Positions 1 through 8,532 of a stretch of 64,000 nucleotides of DNA are shown piece by piece. The translations under genes and the position numbers were made by a program. Below the pieces are notes generated by a model. That model made no database searches, was not told the DNA's origin, and worked only from the letters and a program-made list of their open reading frames with translations. Source of the DNA: Enterovibrio sp051650965 (GTDB lineage: Bacteria; Pseudomonadota; Gammaproteobacteria; Enterobacterales; Vibrionaceae); assembly GCA_051650965.1 (NCBI GenBank), contig JBOFRL010000023.1, forward strand, positions 62,001 through 126,000, written 5' to 3'. The stretch's first letter is position 1. Each line of letters starts with the position of its first letter.

Positions 1-684
1 AGTGGCAGTTTGCACCACTTGAGCCTGTGCGTCTGCTGCAGGTTTAGCCAAAAACTCATTTAACGCGCTATTGGCGTGCGCTGACACATTAGTTTGCGCT
101 GAAACTGGCATCGCGGCCGCCGCCGTGTCGTTCATTTTCACCACAGTTGTCACAGGCGCAGCGTTGCCATTGTCATTCGCTAATGCAGGATTAACAAAGG
201 TAAGTCCTTTATCCAGCAGTTTATTGCCAGCTTCGGCACTGTTTTGCTGGCTTAACACAGAAACTTCATCAGAAGGCGACTGCCACCACCACGCGATGGT
301 CACGCCAATCGCCACCGACAAAATTGCCCACGTTAAGGTCATCACACGATGATCTTGCTTACGATGGCGCGTCTTTTTCGAAAAACTTTGTAACTTTAGT
401 GGCTGATTGCCATTGCTTTGACCAGTGTACTCGAGCAACAACGCTTCGCCGTTTAGTCCCACTTTTTTAGCATAAGCACGGATATAGCCTCGAGTGAACG
501 CCTCTATAGGCCGATCTTCGAACGCCCTTTCTTCCAGATCACGAACAACCGACACACGCAGGCAGAGGCTATCGGCCACGTTTTGCATAGAAAGACCTTG
601 CTCTTCGCGTGCTCGTCTTAATCGCATCCCCAGCGGTATCTGTTCAGCCTGGGGTGGCTTGTTTTCGTTATGCTCAGTATTCAT
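1..684 (-). CDS. rodZ: Cytoskeleton protein RodZ, C-terminus cut off by window edge
   Basis: Bitopic inner-membrane protein that links MreB filaments to the cell-wall elongation machinery. The readable 228 residues begin MNTEHNENKPPQAEQIPLGM. Residues about 15-85 form the Xre-like helix-turn-helix domain (RLRRAREEQGLSMQNVADSL, then ERAFEDRPIEAFTRGYIRAY), which in RodZ binds MreB rather than DNA. A basic stretch (KKTRHRKQ) precedes one membrane span at about 115-135 ending in Trp residues, then a Ser/Ala/Thr-rich periplasmic linker. The stop codon lies beyond position 1. The ATG at 684 overlaps the end of pilF by 11 bases, so the two are translationally linked, as in the usual rlmN-pilF-rodZ order. 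Confidence 0.95.
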   Translation of the reverse strand, partial: MNTEHNENKPPQAEQIPLGMRLRRAREEQGLSMQNVADSLCLRVSVVRDLEERAFEDRPIEAFTRGYIRAYAKKVGLNGEALLLEYTGQSNGNQPLKLQSFSKKTRHRKQDHRVMTLTWAILSVAIGVTIAWWWQSPSDEVSVLSQQNSAEAGNKLLDKGLTFVNPALANDNGNAAPVTTVVKMNDTAAAAMPVSAQTNVSAHANSALNEFLAKPAADAQAQVVQTAT

Positions 685-1438
685 TCGCTAAGTACTGTCT
701 ATATTCTTTTGATTGAGGAAATTTTTCTGCTAATAATCTAGCGTGCTGTTTAATCTTGGCTGGTTGATCACGATTGAGCCGGATCCATGCAAGTAAACTT
801 GAAGGTTGGTCGCCGTACTGCTTTTGCAACATCATTAAGCGCTGCTGTGCTTGCACTGTCTTTTTATCATCGATATCCATATTAATCAGATATAGAGTCG
901 AAATATATCGATTTGGTTCATGGGCTATAGCCTTTACAAACCATTTTCTCGCCAACGGACGATCATTTGCCTTCAATGCACATAATGCCGCACTTTCATA
1001 GCTAGATGATACGTTGTAGTAACGGGGTTGTGCGATGGCATCCAAAAATGCTTTTTGGGCCTTCGCAAAATGGCCAGTATGGCACAAAAAAGTAGCGTAA
1101 TTATGTAACAATTCAGGATTTTTTGGCTCGGCAGACAGCGCGGTACGATATTGCTTGAGCGCCTGCTCGTTTTCACCCACCTGCTGTAAATAGTAAGCAA
1201 ACGCCATGCGCGCTTGCGTGTATTTGGGCGCAGCTGCCACCGCAGCTTCTAAATTTTGCCTTGCGCGCGGCCACTCGCCTTGCTCAAGATAAGCAAGACC
1301 TAAATTAATGCGCGCCTGCGCAACATCCTGCTGATTGGCGGTTTTTCCGTCGACAATAGTGGTTCGCATGCAGCCAGCTAAAGAAAAACAGAGCAGCACA
1401 CCGCACGAGATCGATTTTTTTAATTGCATCCTTGCCAT
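674..1438 (-). CDS. pilF: Type IV pilus biogenesis lipoprotein PilF (PilW), TPR protein
   Basis: Outer-membrane TPR lipoprotein that acts as pilotin for the PilQ secretin in type IV pilus assembly. I chose the ATG at 1438 because AAGGAG lies 5 bases upstream; the frame stays open to 1510. From that start a lipoprotein signal ends in LAGC with the lipidated cysteine at residue 23. The mature protein carries TPR units (ARINLGLAYLEQGEWPRARQ; TQARMAFAYYLQQVGENEQA; LLHNYATFLCHTGHFAKAQK). Length (254 aa) is normal. It lies between rlmN and rodZ. No other pilus genes are in the window, so active pili cannot be judged here. Confidence 0.93.
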   Translation of the reverse strand: MARMQLKKSISCGVLLCFSLAGCMRTTIVDGKTANQQDVAQARINLGLAYLEQGEWPRARQNLEAAVAAAPKYTQARMAFAYYLQQVGENEQALKQYRTALSAEPKNPELLHNYATFLCHTGHFAKAQKAFLDAIAQPRYYNVSSSYESAALCALKANDRPLARKWFVKAIAHEPNRYISTLYLINMDIDDKKTVQAQQRLMMLQKQYGDQPSSLLAWIRLNRDQPAKIKQHARLLAEKFPQSKEYRQYLANEY

Positions 1439-1561
1439 CATCTCTCCTTGCAAAATAATTCGTGCATTCGTTAGCACAGTCCTAAGATCCTGCGGCACTT
1501 GGTAGATCACCAGCCCTCAACAGACAAAGACACACTGCAAATGCAAGCATATTAAAGCGGA

Positions 1562-2683
1562 TCATACTGATTTTACAGGTATAACTTGCGCGGATGCTAG
1601 CATCATTTGCTTGCGTTTCGTCTTGTCTATCACATCCCCCACCAATTGCCCGCATGCCGCGTCAATATCGTCGCCACGCGTTTTGCGCACGATCACAGTA
1701 AAGCCATATTCCATTAACGTTTTCATAAAACGATCTATCCGCGAATTACTCGGCTTCTTAAATGGCGAAGTGGGATAAGGGTTAAATGGGATCAAGTTAA
1801 TTTTGCATGGCGTATCTTTTAATAGCAGCGCCAGCTCTCTTGCGTGAGAAATTTCGTCATTGATGCGATCAAGCAAAATGTATTCGATGGTGACGCGGCC
1901 ACGATTGGCAACCGACGCCGCAAGATAGGCGTGCACCGCGCGCAGCAATGTCTGAATATCGTACTTATCATTGATAGGCATAATTTGGCTGCGCAGCGCA
2001 TCGTTTGGCGCATGCAAGGAGACCGCTAGCGCCACGTCAATGTTGCCCGTCAGCTGCTGCAAACCTGGCACAACGCCCGATGTCGAAACCGTTACCCGCC
2101 GCTTAGACAGTCCGTAGCCTAAATCGTCGAGCATCAGATTGAGCGCCGGTAGCAAATTTTTCACATTGAGCAGCGGCTCGCCCATTCCCATCATCACCAC
2201 GTTGGTGATGGGGCGTCGGCCAGTCTCTTTTTCCACGCCGATTTCTTTCGCCGCGCGCCACACCTGACCTATGATCTCCGCGACCGTTAAATTACGGTTA
2301 AAACCTTGCTGCGCTGTCGAGCAAAACTGGCACGCCAAGGCGCAGCCCACCTGCGATGAGACGCACAATGTGGCGCGATCGCCTTCGGGAATGTAAACCG
2401 TCTCCACATCTTGGTTGCCCACGCGCATCGCCCATTTGATGGTGCCGTCATGCGAATGCTGCACTGCGCTGATCTCAGGCGCGCTGATCGTGGCACACGC
2501 TTTTAACTTTTCGCGAAGTACCTTATTGATATTGTTCATGTTATCGAAGTCGTCGCAACCAAAATGGTAGATCCATTTCATCACTTGCTCCGCGCGAAAC
2601 GGCTTTTCATTTAGTTGTGTGACAAAAAATTCACGCAGCGCTTGCCTATCAAAATCGAGCAGATTGATTTTTTCGCTTGTCAT
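1562..2683 (-). CDS. rlmN: Dual-specificity 23S rRNA/tRNA adenine-C2 methyltransferase RlmN
   Basis: Radical-SAM enzyme that methylates C2 of A2503 in 23S rRNA and A37 of some tRNAs. The cluster motif CALACQFC supplies Cys114, Cys118 and Cys121. A GMGEPLLN stretch for SAM binding follows, and the C-terminal ACGQL Cys344 is the likely methyl-carrier cysteine (Cys355 in E. coli). At 373 aa it is close to the 384-aa E. coli enzyme. It starts the rlmN-pilF-rodZ run; ndk, common upstream in enterics, is absent. Confidence 0.97.
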   Translation of the reverse strand: MTSEKINLLDFDRQALREFFVTQLNEKPFRAEQVMKWIYHFGCDDFDNMNNINKVLREKLKACATISAPEISAVQHSHDGTIKWAMRVGNQDVETVYIPEGDRATLCVSSQVGCALACQFCSTAQQGFNRNLTVAEIIGQVWRAAKEIGVEKETGRRPITNVVMMGMGEPLLNVKNLLPALNLMLDDLGYGLSKRRVTVSTSGVVPGLQQLTGNIDVALAVSLHAPNDALRSQIMPINDKYDIQTLLRAVHAYLAASVANRGRVTIEYILLDRINDEISHARELALLLKDTPCKINLIPFNPYPTSPFKKPSNSRIDRFMKTLMEYGFTVIVRKTRGDDIDAACGQLVGDVIDKTKRKQMMLASAQVIPVKSV

Positions 2684-3127
2684 AAAACCTCAACAACAGA
2701 CCAACAGGGGTGTGATCTAAATCGCGAAATTGTAACCAAATTAGCCCTATTGATCTAGAAACATTCCCTTTTGCGTGGTTAAAAGAGACGCATTGAGCGG
2801 TTATTTGATGTGCAACAGCTTTGGATAAAAAGAAAAGCATACATAGTTCTTGTCATATGCCTAAAAAGATTTTGGCTGCGCGAGAGAAAGCAGCAAAGCA
2901 GATGGCGGCGTCTTGAAAATGCGCAAAATTTGCGCGGGCGCGGATTAAGTAAGGATTTACACCATGCAAGCGATGAGATCATACAACCGGCTTTACGAAG
3001 ATGCGTGTGGCGCTTTAACGGTTTGCGCCACAAGGGGAAATTTAAGGTTTAAGCTATATCGCGCAGCGGCAAATGCCTTTTTCTCTGCGCGATGCTAAGT
3101 CAATTTGGCACTATGTCAATCTATAGC
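2684..3127. other. Gene-poor stretch with two hairpins and a candidate small ORF
   Basis: The 444 bases between rlmN and the low-complexity gene at 3128 hold no recognised gene. Two 8-bp inverted repeats occur: TGTGGCGC at 3006-3013 with GCGCCACA at 3025-3032, and TCGCGCAG at 3059-3066 with CTGCGCGA at 3085-3092. Neither has a T-run, so they are poor intrinsic terminators. A 44-codon plus-strand ORF with a ribosome binding site overlaps both and is listed separately. Confidence 0.6.
2964..3098 (+). CDS. Candidate small ORF, 44 aa, unknown
   Basis: ATG at 2964 is preceded by AAGGA with 8-base spacing; stop TAA at 3096-3098. The peptide begins MQAMRSYNRLYEDACGALTV, is basic and has three cysteines. 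I do not recognise it. It overlaps both hairpins of this spacer, so it may be chance. The only support is the ribosome binding site and an open frame. Confidence 0.22.
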   Translation: MQAMRSYNRLYEDACGALTVCATRGNLRFKLYRAAANAFFSARC

Positions 3128-5242
3128 TCATAGCAGCGATTGAGTCTCGTCTAATACTGGCAGATCATCGTCAAGAAGTGAGCTCGCAGCCGTCCCTACA
3201 GGGCCCGATGAAGGCGCGGGTTGTTCCATTTCTTGTTGCGGATCTGGGATCTCTAACTCTGAAGCATCTGGTGGTGGAGGCAATTCGCTTTCGTCAACCG
3301 ACAAGTCAGCATTTTGGGCCGCAGTTGCTGCATCGATCTCACTCTGCGGTGGGGGGAATTCATTTCCCTCTTCAGTTGAATCTTCTGGTTCACCTTGCGC
3401 TTGCGTTTCACTTATTAAATTTGTTACAAGTCGCGCACCTTCAGGATCCGGAGTTATTCCCAAGCGGGGGGGAGTGTGGTCTGCAGAAGGGGGCTCCACA
3501 TCTGTTTTTGTTTGTCGCGAAGCATCATGCTGCGTTAACTGCATCTCGCGAAGCGCTAATTGACAGAGCTTTAACACCGAGCTCACAAATCGTTGTACAC
3601 GAATATTTCTCGTAATAGCGACTTCCATACCAAGCATATCTAATGCTTGTTGTGGTCGTAAATAGCTAGGATCGGCGCGATCAAGTAAACGAGCGAGTGG
3701 AAGCTCATCGCCCAGATCACTACTTAATATTCTATCAAGCTGCGTTCTTATCTCTTCATCTGGAGAAGAGCGCAGCATGGCAGTAAGCATTTGCACTACT
3801 GATATATTTGATAATCCGCTTTCCAGATTGGCCAGAGTAAAAAAGCTTCTAGTTTCCACTATCGAAGAAGGTATCTCTGGTAACAGCTGGCGATTCATTA
3901 CATTGTGCAAATGCAGCATGAGGTTATTCCTCGCCTGCAGACTGCCAGGCAGAACACTTTGCGTGTTTAAGCGCATATCAATTTCACGAAGAACCACTCT
4001 CACCGGCTCAGTAACTGGCTGGGCAGTAACTGCTTGCGCGGCAGCTGCAGCACTAGCACGCATTGCTGTCAATCTTGCCTGCGCGGCAGTAGCCGCATCT
4101 GGCATACCTGGGATAATGCGCATTGCTTGTGGCATGGGCTCAGAACGTGATAGAGACGGCGCCACTCTGCTAGTTAGAAATCCAAAGGTGCTGCTGCTTA
4201 CTACAGTTGGCGCCATTGGCGGTGCCGCTTGTTGCTGTGGAAAAAGAGGCGTTTCAGGCATTCCCTCCTCCGAACGTTCAGCAGCTAACCCCGTGGTAGG
4301 AGATGCTTCGCCAGAGCCAGCATCGCCACCCGACTCTAAAACACCACTTTCAGCAGAACCATCCTCTGACAAAGGAATAGCAGTATCTGTTCTGCGTTCC
4401 GGCAATGAAACCTCACTTTCTGCAGAATCTGTTTCAGGCAAAATTTCTGTCGCACTCACTGTCTGGCTTGTAACAGGAACGGATGAAGGATCAATTGGCG
4501 CAGGATCTAGCACAGGCGAAGTTTGTCCTTGTGGATCAGGTGTTCCCCCTGAAATTTCCCCATCGGCAGCACTCTTGTCCCTATGAGATCCCGTTTGTGA
4601 TGCAGTGGCAGTTTGCAAAACAGCTGGATCTGTTACTGCCGGTAATGACAGCTCTGGGTGCTGCACCCTAAATAGCTCCTCAGCCGCTTGAAGCAGTGCT
4701 TTCTCTTTTTCAACACCTTCTGACGCCTCCTGCAGACTAGTTTGAAGCCTAGCAAGCTGCTGTTGGCGGGTTTCAGATAAATTATCACTCGGATTTCTCT
4801 GCAAAAAATCGCTTAACCGATCCTGAGCAATTTGCAGTTGTAGTTGTTCAGAATGCAGCATAAAGTTGCGATGCAAAAGCGAGCTCACTTGCTGCAACTG
4901 TGCAGCTGACGGTTGATCTGGCAAAGACTCATTTGAACTAATTCGAGCGCTTCTTTGATTTCTCAGTGCGTGTTGCACAACTGTGAATTGTGTTCTTTGC
5001 ATTGCAACGGGTTGCGCCACAGTCGGTCGCGATGAAGTCGAGCTACCCGCATCCTCTTGAGCCGAGCTACCCGCAGTCTGTTGCGTTTCTGGCTGCACTT
5101 TAACATTACTCAGCCTCGAGACAAGTCCCAGTAAGCTTCCTGCATTTTGTCCGTCAAGCCTCCCTTCAAGCAACTCGCGCAGCCGCGTTACTGTAAATGG
5201 TGTTGAGCTATTCACATTCGTTGCTTGATCTGAGCTTGACAT
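3128..5242 (-). CDS. Large low-complexity acidic protein, unknown; effector-like
   Basis: A 704-residue protein I cannot assign to a family. AGGAGAAAAG immediately before the ATG at 5242 fixes the start. The N-terminus is Ser/Thr/Asn-rich (MSSSDQATNVNSSTPF) with no signal peptide. Residues about 115-195 are Gln/Leu/Glu-rich and probably coiled-coil. A long Ser/Pro/Glu linker follows to about 400, then a helical, probably folded region at about 430-565 (including QALDMLGMEV near 532). The tail is acidic and Pro-rich, ending LLDDDLPVLDETQSLL. It stands alone in its orientation. The N-terminus resembles those of type III substrates and the tail an acidic activation or type IV signal, but these are compositional impressions. 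A surface or scaffold protein is also possible. Confidence 0.75.
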   Translation of the reverse strand: MSSSDQATNVNSSTPFTVTRLRELLEGRLDGQNAGSLLGLVSRLSNVKVQPETQQTAGSSAQEDAGSSTSSRPTVAQPVAMQRTQFTVVQHALRNQRSARISSNESLPDQPSAAQLQQVSSLLHRNFMLHSEQLQLQIAQDRLSDFLQRNPSDNLSETRQQQLARLQTSLQEASEGVEKEKALLQAAEELFRVQHPELSLPAVTDPAVLQTATASQTGSHRDKSAADGEISGGTPDPQGQTSPVLDPAPIDPSSVPVTSQTVSATEILPETDSAESEVSLPERRTDTAIPLSEDGSAESGVLESGGDAGSGEASPTTGLAAERSEEGMPETPLFPQQQAAPPMAPTVVSSSTFGFLTSRVAPSLSRSEPMPQAMRIIPGMPDAATAAQARLTAMRASAAAAAQAVTAQPVTEPVRVVLREIDMRLNTQSVLPGSLQARNNLMLHLHNVMNRQLLPEIPSSIVETRSFFTLANLESGLSNISVVQMLTAMLRSSPDEEIRTQLDRILSSDLGDELPLARLLDRADPSYLRPQQALDMLGMEVAITRNIRVQRFVSSVLKLCQLALREMQLTQHDASRQTKTDVEPPSADHTPPRLGITPDPEGARLVTNLISETQAQGEPEDSTEEGNEFPPPQSEIDAATAAQNADLSVDESELPPPPDASELEIPDPQQEMEQPAPSSGPVGTAASSLLDDDLPVLDETQSLL

Positions 5243-5847
5243 CTTTTCTCCTCATTACGGCAAGTAGCTAGCCTATTGATTGGCCATGTAGTCGTTAGCA
5301 GATCACATTGTTTATGCGTCATTTAAGTAAAAAAGCGGGCTTTCGCGGCCTTTATCACCAGCCCAGCTAGCACTGGCACATTCTTGGCCTGCGAGCTGTA
5401 TTCGTAAAAGGCTCACGTAGCCCTTTACCACAGCTTTTATACGAGCACTTAAGGGCAACGAATGGAAGTAAAACCCGTGCCACAAGCGACTGCAAAACGC
5501 AAATTTGTAAGAATAATAACGGAAAAGTCCATCCAAAAAAGTGAAATAAAATATAGTCAGCCCAGCCATGCATAATAAATAGCTTTATTATTCAAATTAA
5601 TAAGCAGCTTCTTACGCAGGCCCCTGCGCCGCCGTATAACGGCTTATCGATGTGTAACTGCTTGACTTATTTAAAAGCGGGCTCTAGATTGTGCCAATGC
5701 GATGCTCTATGCATTTTCGCCCCGTCACAATTCTGATAGCGCCTATTTTAAACTACGATTTTTGCTCAGCTGCAAATGACACGGCCAACGTTCTCCCCAC
5801 AAACACTCAAGCGCAACTTGGCCAACACAACATAAAACGGAGTTATT
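5243..5847. other. 605-base spacer with possible decayed gene
   Basis: Spacer between two divergently transcribed genes, so it must hold both promoters; I cannot place them confidently. A short minus-strand reading frame at 5312-5569 has a weak resemblance to a known membrane family and is listed as a possible relic. Nothing else was recognised. Confidence 0.5.
5312..5569 (-). pseudogene. Possible remnant of a GIDE/MUL1-like membrane protein gene
   Basis: The 85-codon frame encodes a hydrophobic N-terminus (TIFYFTFLDGLFRYY) followed by SARIKAVVKGYVSL. Bacterial GIDE/MUL1-type proteins have a TM segment and then a TPTSKIRSxAxGYVEL-like motif at similar spacing. After GYVSL the similarity ends and the frame stops, where the family should continue for over 150 residues. 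I therefore read it, tentatively, as a truncated relic. It could equally be a chance ORF; no ribosome binding site is evident. Confidence 0.22.
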
Positions 5848-6564
5848 ATGAGTAAACCTAAGGCAAAATCTGCTGCAATTCTTGGCCTAAGCGTGATCAT
5901 AGGGCTGTCTTCACTGGGTTTTTTCGTGCAACAGATGGCGGTAAAATTTAAAGAGTACGAGCGTGTTGTGACTGTCAAAGGTCTCTCTGAGCGCGAAGTG
6001 CAAGCCGACACGGTGATCTGGCCGATCCAATTTACCGCGGCTGGCAACGATTTGCCGCAGCTGCTTGAAACGGTCGACAATCACACCAAAGTGATCAACG
6101 CTTTTTTGCAACAGCGCGGCATCCAAGACAACGCGATTTCACACTCTTCGCCATCCGTCATCGACCGCAAGGCGCAGCAATACGGTGAAAACCGCGCCGA
6201 TTTTCGTTTTTTAGCCACGCAAACGCTCACCGTTTACAGCAAGCAAGTCGCTTTGGTGCGCAGTCTTATCAAAGAAATTGGCGAGCTTGGCAAGCAAGGC
6301 ATTGTTTTTAATCCAGAACAATACAATAACCGCGTCGAATACAGCTTCTCTAAGCTCAACGAAATCAAGCCCGCCATGATTGAAGAGGCAACCAAGCAGG
6401 CGCGCGAAGTGGCCTTAAAATTTGCCTCCGATTCGCAAAGCAAGCTTGGCAAGATCAAAACCGCCAGCCAAGGGCAATTTTCTATCTCAGACCGCGACAA
6501 TAATACGCCGTATATCAAAAACGTACGCGTTGTGACCACGGTTGAGTACTACTTGTCCGACTAA
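5848..6564 (+). CDS. SIMPL-domain (DUF541) exported protein
   Basis: A 238-aa protein of the SIMPL family (COG2859), typically periplasmic and of unclear biochemical role. An uncleaved or cleavable N-terminal hydrophobic segment lies at about residues 8-27 (AAILGLSVIIGLSSLGFFVQ). The family pattern follows: VTVKGLSEREVQADTVIWPI, an ISHSSPSVIDRKAQQY stretch, the FRFLATQTLTVYSKQV strand and a C-terminal VRVVTTVEYYL strand. GGAG lies 5 bases before the ATG. A hairpin-plus-T6 terminator follows at 6596, so it is probably transcribed alone. Confidence 0.9.
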   Translation: MSKPKAKSAAILGLSVIIGLSSLGFFVQQMAVKFKEYERVVTVKGLSEREVQADTVIWPIQFTAAGNDLPQLLETVDNHTKVINAFLQQRGIQDNAISHSSPSVIDRKAQQYGENRADFRFLATQTLTVYSKQVALVRSLIKEIGELGKQGIVFNPEQYNNRVEYSFSKLNEIKPAMIEEATKQAREVALKFASDSQSKLGKIKTASQGQFSISDRDNNTPYIKNVRVVTTVEYYLSD

Positions 6565-6595
6565 GCGGCAGGCTCTGACCCAACTTTTTACAACC

Positions 6596-6626
6596 GGCGC
6601 GCATTCTTCAATGACGCGCCTTTTTT
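6596..6626 (+). terminator. Rho-independent terminator after SIMPL gene
   Basis: GGCGCG (6596-6601) pairs with CGCGCC (6615-6620), followed by T6 at 6621-6626, 32 bases after the stop codon. Confidence 0.85.
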
Positions 6627-6741
6627 CTGTTCCCTATCATCGGTCTTAATTCCAGCCTCTTAATCCCTGCGCCACGCGCCGCGCGAGACCTGCACACGCC
6701 TCCAAATTGTCTTGTGTTGACGAAAAAGTTTGTGCCACAGC

Positions 6742-6763
6742 AAAAAGCAAACGTTTGCTTTTT
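6742..6763. promoter_or_regulatory. PurR-like operator upstream of purine permease
   Basis: A perfect 22-bp palindrome whose core is AAGCAAACGTTTGCTT. This closely matches the PurR box (consensus around CGCAAACGTTTGCG). It lies about 155 bp before the permease ATG at 6919. PurR with hypoxanthine or guanine represses purine synthesis and salvage genes, so the match fits the neighbouring permease. The promoter itself was not located. Confidence 0.8.
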
Positions 6764-6918
6764 CAATTTTATCGATCTAGATCACACAAATGACGTTTGT
6801 GCTTTGCTTAAGCTGTGGGAAAATGCGCGTGCTGTCACAAGCAAGCCGCATGAGAATATCGCTAACCATCTGATAAAACTCATGCAAATGGCTTTTTCAC
6901 ACCACTAACGGGGAACGC

Positions 6919-8283
6919 ATGACCACTCAATCGCACCACGAAGAAGGCGCACTGGCAAACAGCAGTGCTGCCCCCAAAAGTTCGCTTGCCGAGCGGCTAT
7001 TTGCGCTAAAGCAAAACGGTACCACAGCTCGCACCGAAGTCATTGCTGGGATCACCACCTTTTTGACCATGGTTTACATCGTGTTTGTCAACCCGCAGGT
7101 GCTTTCTGCGGCGGGCATGGACACGCAAGCGGTTTTTGTTACCACCTGTATCATCGCCGGTGTGAGTAGCATTCTGATGGGGATTTTCACCAACCTGCCG
7201 ATCGCGCTCGCCCCCGCCATGGGAATGAATGCCTTTTTCGCTTTCGTCGTCGTGGCGGGCATGGGCTACTCTTGGCAAGTTGGCATGGGCACCATTTTTT
7301 GGGGATCGCTTGGTCTTTTGATCCTGACCGTGCTGCGCGTGCGCTACTGGCTGGTTTCGAGCATGCCGCATAGCCTGCGCATTGGGATCACCGCCGGCAT
7401 TGGCCTGTTTATCGCGCTGCTGGGTCTGCGCAACGCAGAGCTCGTGGTCGCAAGCCCCGCCACTTTCGTCACCATTGGCGATGTCACCTCGCTCCCTTGC
7501 ATTTTGGGCCTGCTGGGCTTTTTCCTGATCTGCATTTTTGCCGCGCGCGGTATTCACTCGGCCGTTTTGATCTCGATCGCCGCAACCACCCTGCTTGGCT
7601 GGATTTTTGGTGATGTGAAATTTGCAGGCTTTATCGCTACGCCACCAAGCATCGCGCCGGTATTTGGCCAGCTTGATCTGATGGGCTCACTCGATATCAG
7701 CCTGATTGGTATCATTTTTTCTTTCATGTTGGTACACCTGTTTGACGCGTCCGGCACCATGATCGCCGTCACCAGCCGCGCCAGACTCACTGACGAGAAC
7801 GGCCGTTTTCCTCGCATGAAAGAAGCGCTCTTAGTCGACAGTGTCAGTGGGATCGGCGGCGCTGCGTTAGGCACCTCCGTGGTGGGTCCGTTTGTGGAAA
7901 GCACCGCAGGCGTTGAGGTCGGCGGCCGCACCGGTTTAACCGCAATCGTCACCGGCGCCTTGTTTTTACTCGTCATTTTCTTCTCGCCGCTTGCCGCAAT
8001 GGTTCCCGCATACGCAGCCGCTGGCGCGCTGGTTTACGTCGGCGTCTTGATGTGCTCAGAGCTTACGCGCGTAGACTGGGACGACTTAAGCGAGGCCGTT
8101 CCAGCCTTCATCACCACAGTGATGACGCCATTTGCTTTCTCTATCACCGAAGGGATCGCCATGGGCTTTATCTCTTATTGCGCGATGAAAGCCGGCACAG
8201 GACGCTGGCGCGAGCTTAACTCATGCGTAGTGATTGTGGCGCTGCTCTTTATGCTGAAATTTTACTTTGTTGATCACCACTGA
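6919..8283 (+). CDS. NCS2/AzgA-type purine (adenine or hypoxanthine/guanine) permease
   Basis: Proton-driven inner-membrane nucleobase importer of the AdeP/GhxP branch of NCS2 (COG2252). It is 454 aa with a hydrophilic N-terminal lead ending in SLAERLFALKQNGTTARTEV, then about 12-14 membrane spans. Family landmarks are TFLTMVYIVFVNPQVLSAAG near the first span, the Gly/Ala-rich LAPAMGMNAFFAF, the LFDASGTM helix and GPFVESTAGVEVGGRTG with the conserved ESTAG. Adenine and hypoxanthine/guanine carriers cannot be separated by eye. AACGGGGAACGC precedes the ATG. The upstream PurR-like box supports a purine-repressed role. Confidence 0.92.
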   Translation: MTTQSHHEEGALANSSAAPKSSLAERLFALKQNGTTARTEVIAGITTFLTMVYIVFVNPQVLSAAGMDTQAVFVTTCIIAGVSSILMGIFTNLPIALAPAMGMNAFFAFVVVAGMGYSWQVGMGTIFWGSLGLLILTVLRVRYWLVSSMPHSLRIGITAGIGLFIALLGLRNAELVVASPATFVTIGDVTSLPCILGLLGFFLICIFAARGIHSAVLISIAATTLLGWIFGDVKFAGFIATPPSIAPVFGQLDLMGSLDISLIGIIFSFMLVHLFDASGTMIAVTSRARLTDENGRFPRMKEALLVDSVSGIGGAALGTSVVGPFVESTAGVEVGGRTGLTAIVTGALFLLVIFFSPLAAMVPAYAAAGALVYVGVLMCSELTRVDWDDLSEAVPAFITTVMTPFAFSITEGIAMGFISYCAMKAGTGRWRELNSCVVIVALLFMLKFYFVDHH

Positions 8284-8305
8284 CAGTGCGATGATTTTCA
8301 GCATG

Positions 8306-8328
8306 GCCTCAAGGGAATGAGGCTTTTT
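8306..8328 (+). terminator. Terminator after purine permease
   Basis: GCCTC (8306-8310) pairs with GAGGC (8319-8323), followed by T5 at 8324-8328, shortly after the stop codon. Confidence 0.7.
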
Positions 8329-8532
8329 CCCCGCGTTACGGCGGCTGTCACGCTTCGCAACACTACGCTTGCCTCCAGATTTTCCCAACCTTAAGAAAAT
8401 TCAAACAATTTTGCCGGATAGAAAAGTCATTTGTCATTGCAACGCCATCCATATTCTAAACTTTTGATCAAACGACTCTATTTACTTACCGAAGATTTTT
8501 GGTAATAAATTAACTACAGACGAGCAAATAAT

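Larger units (their letters stand above)
6565..6918. other. Regulatory spacer before the permease
   Basis: The 354 bases hold the terminator at 6596, the PurR-like palindrome at 6742, and two weaker signals: ATCGATCTAGATCACA, whose right half fits a CRP half-site, and the inverted repeat CACAAA-N5-TTTGTG at 6785-6801. No gene is evident; the small open frame here lacks a ribosome binding site. Confidence 0.55.

Noticed and set aside
3777..4586. 269-codon plus-strand open frame antisense to the 704-aa gene
   Set aside because: No ribosome binding site; Cys/Ser/Gly composition typical of an antisense shadow. The minus-strand gene has a clear AGGAGAAAAG before its ATG.
6714..6908. 64-codon frame before the permease
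   Set aside because: Overlaps the PurR-like palindrome and lacks a ribosome binding site.
7006..7557. 183-codon minus-strand frame
   Set aside because: Antisense shadow of the purine permease, rich in His/Arg/Gln, no start signals.
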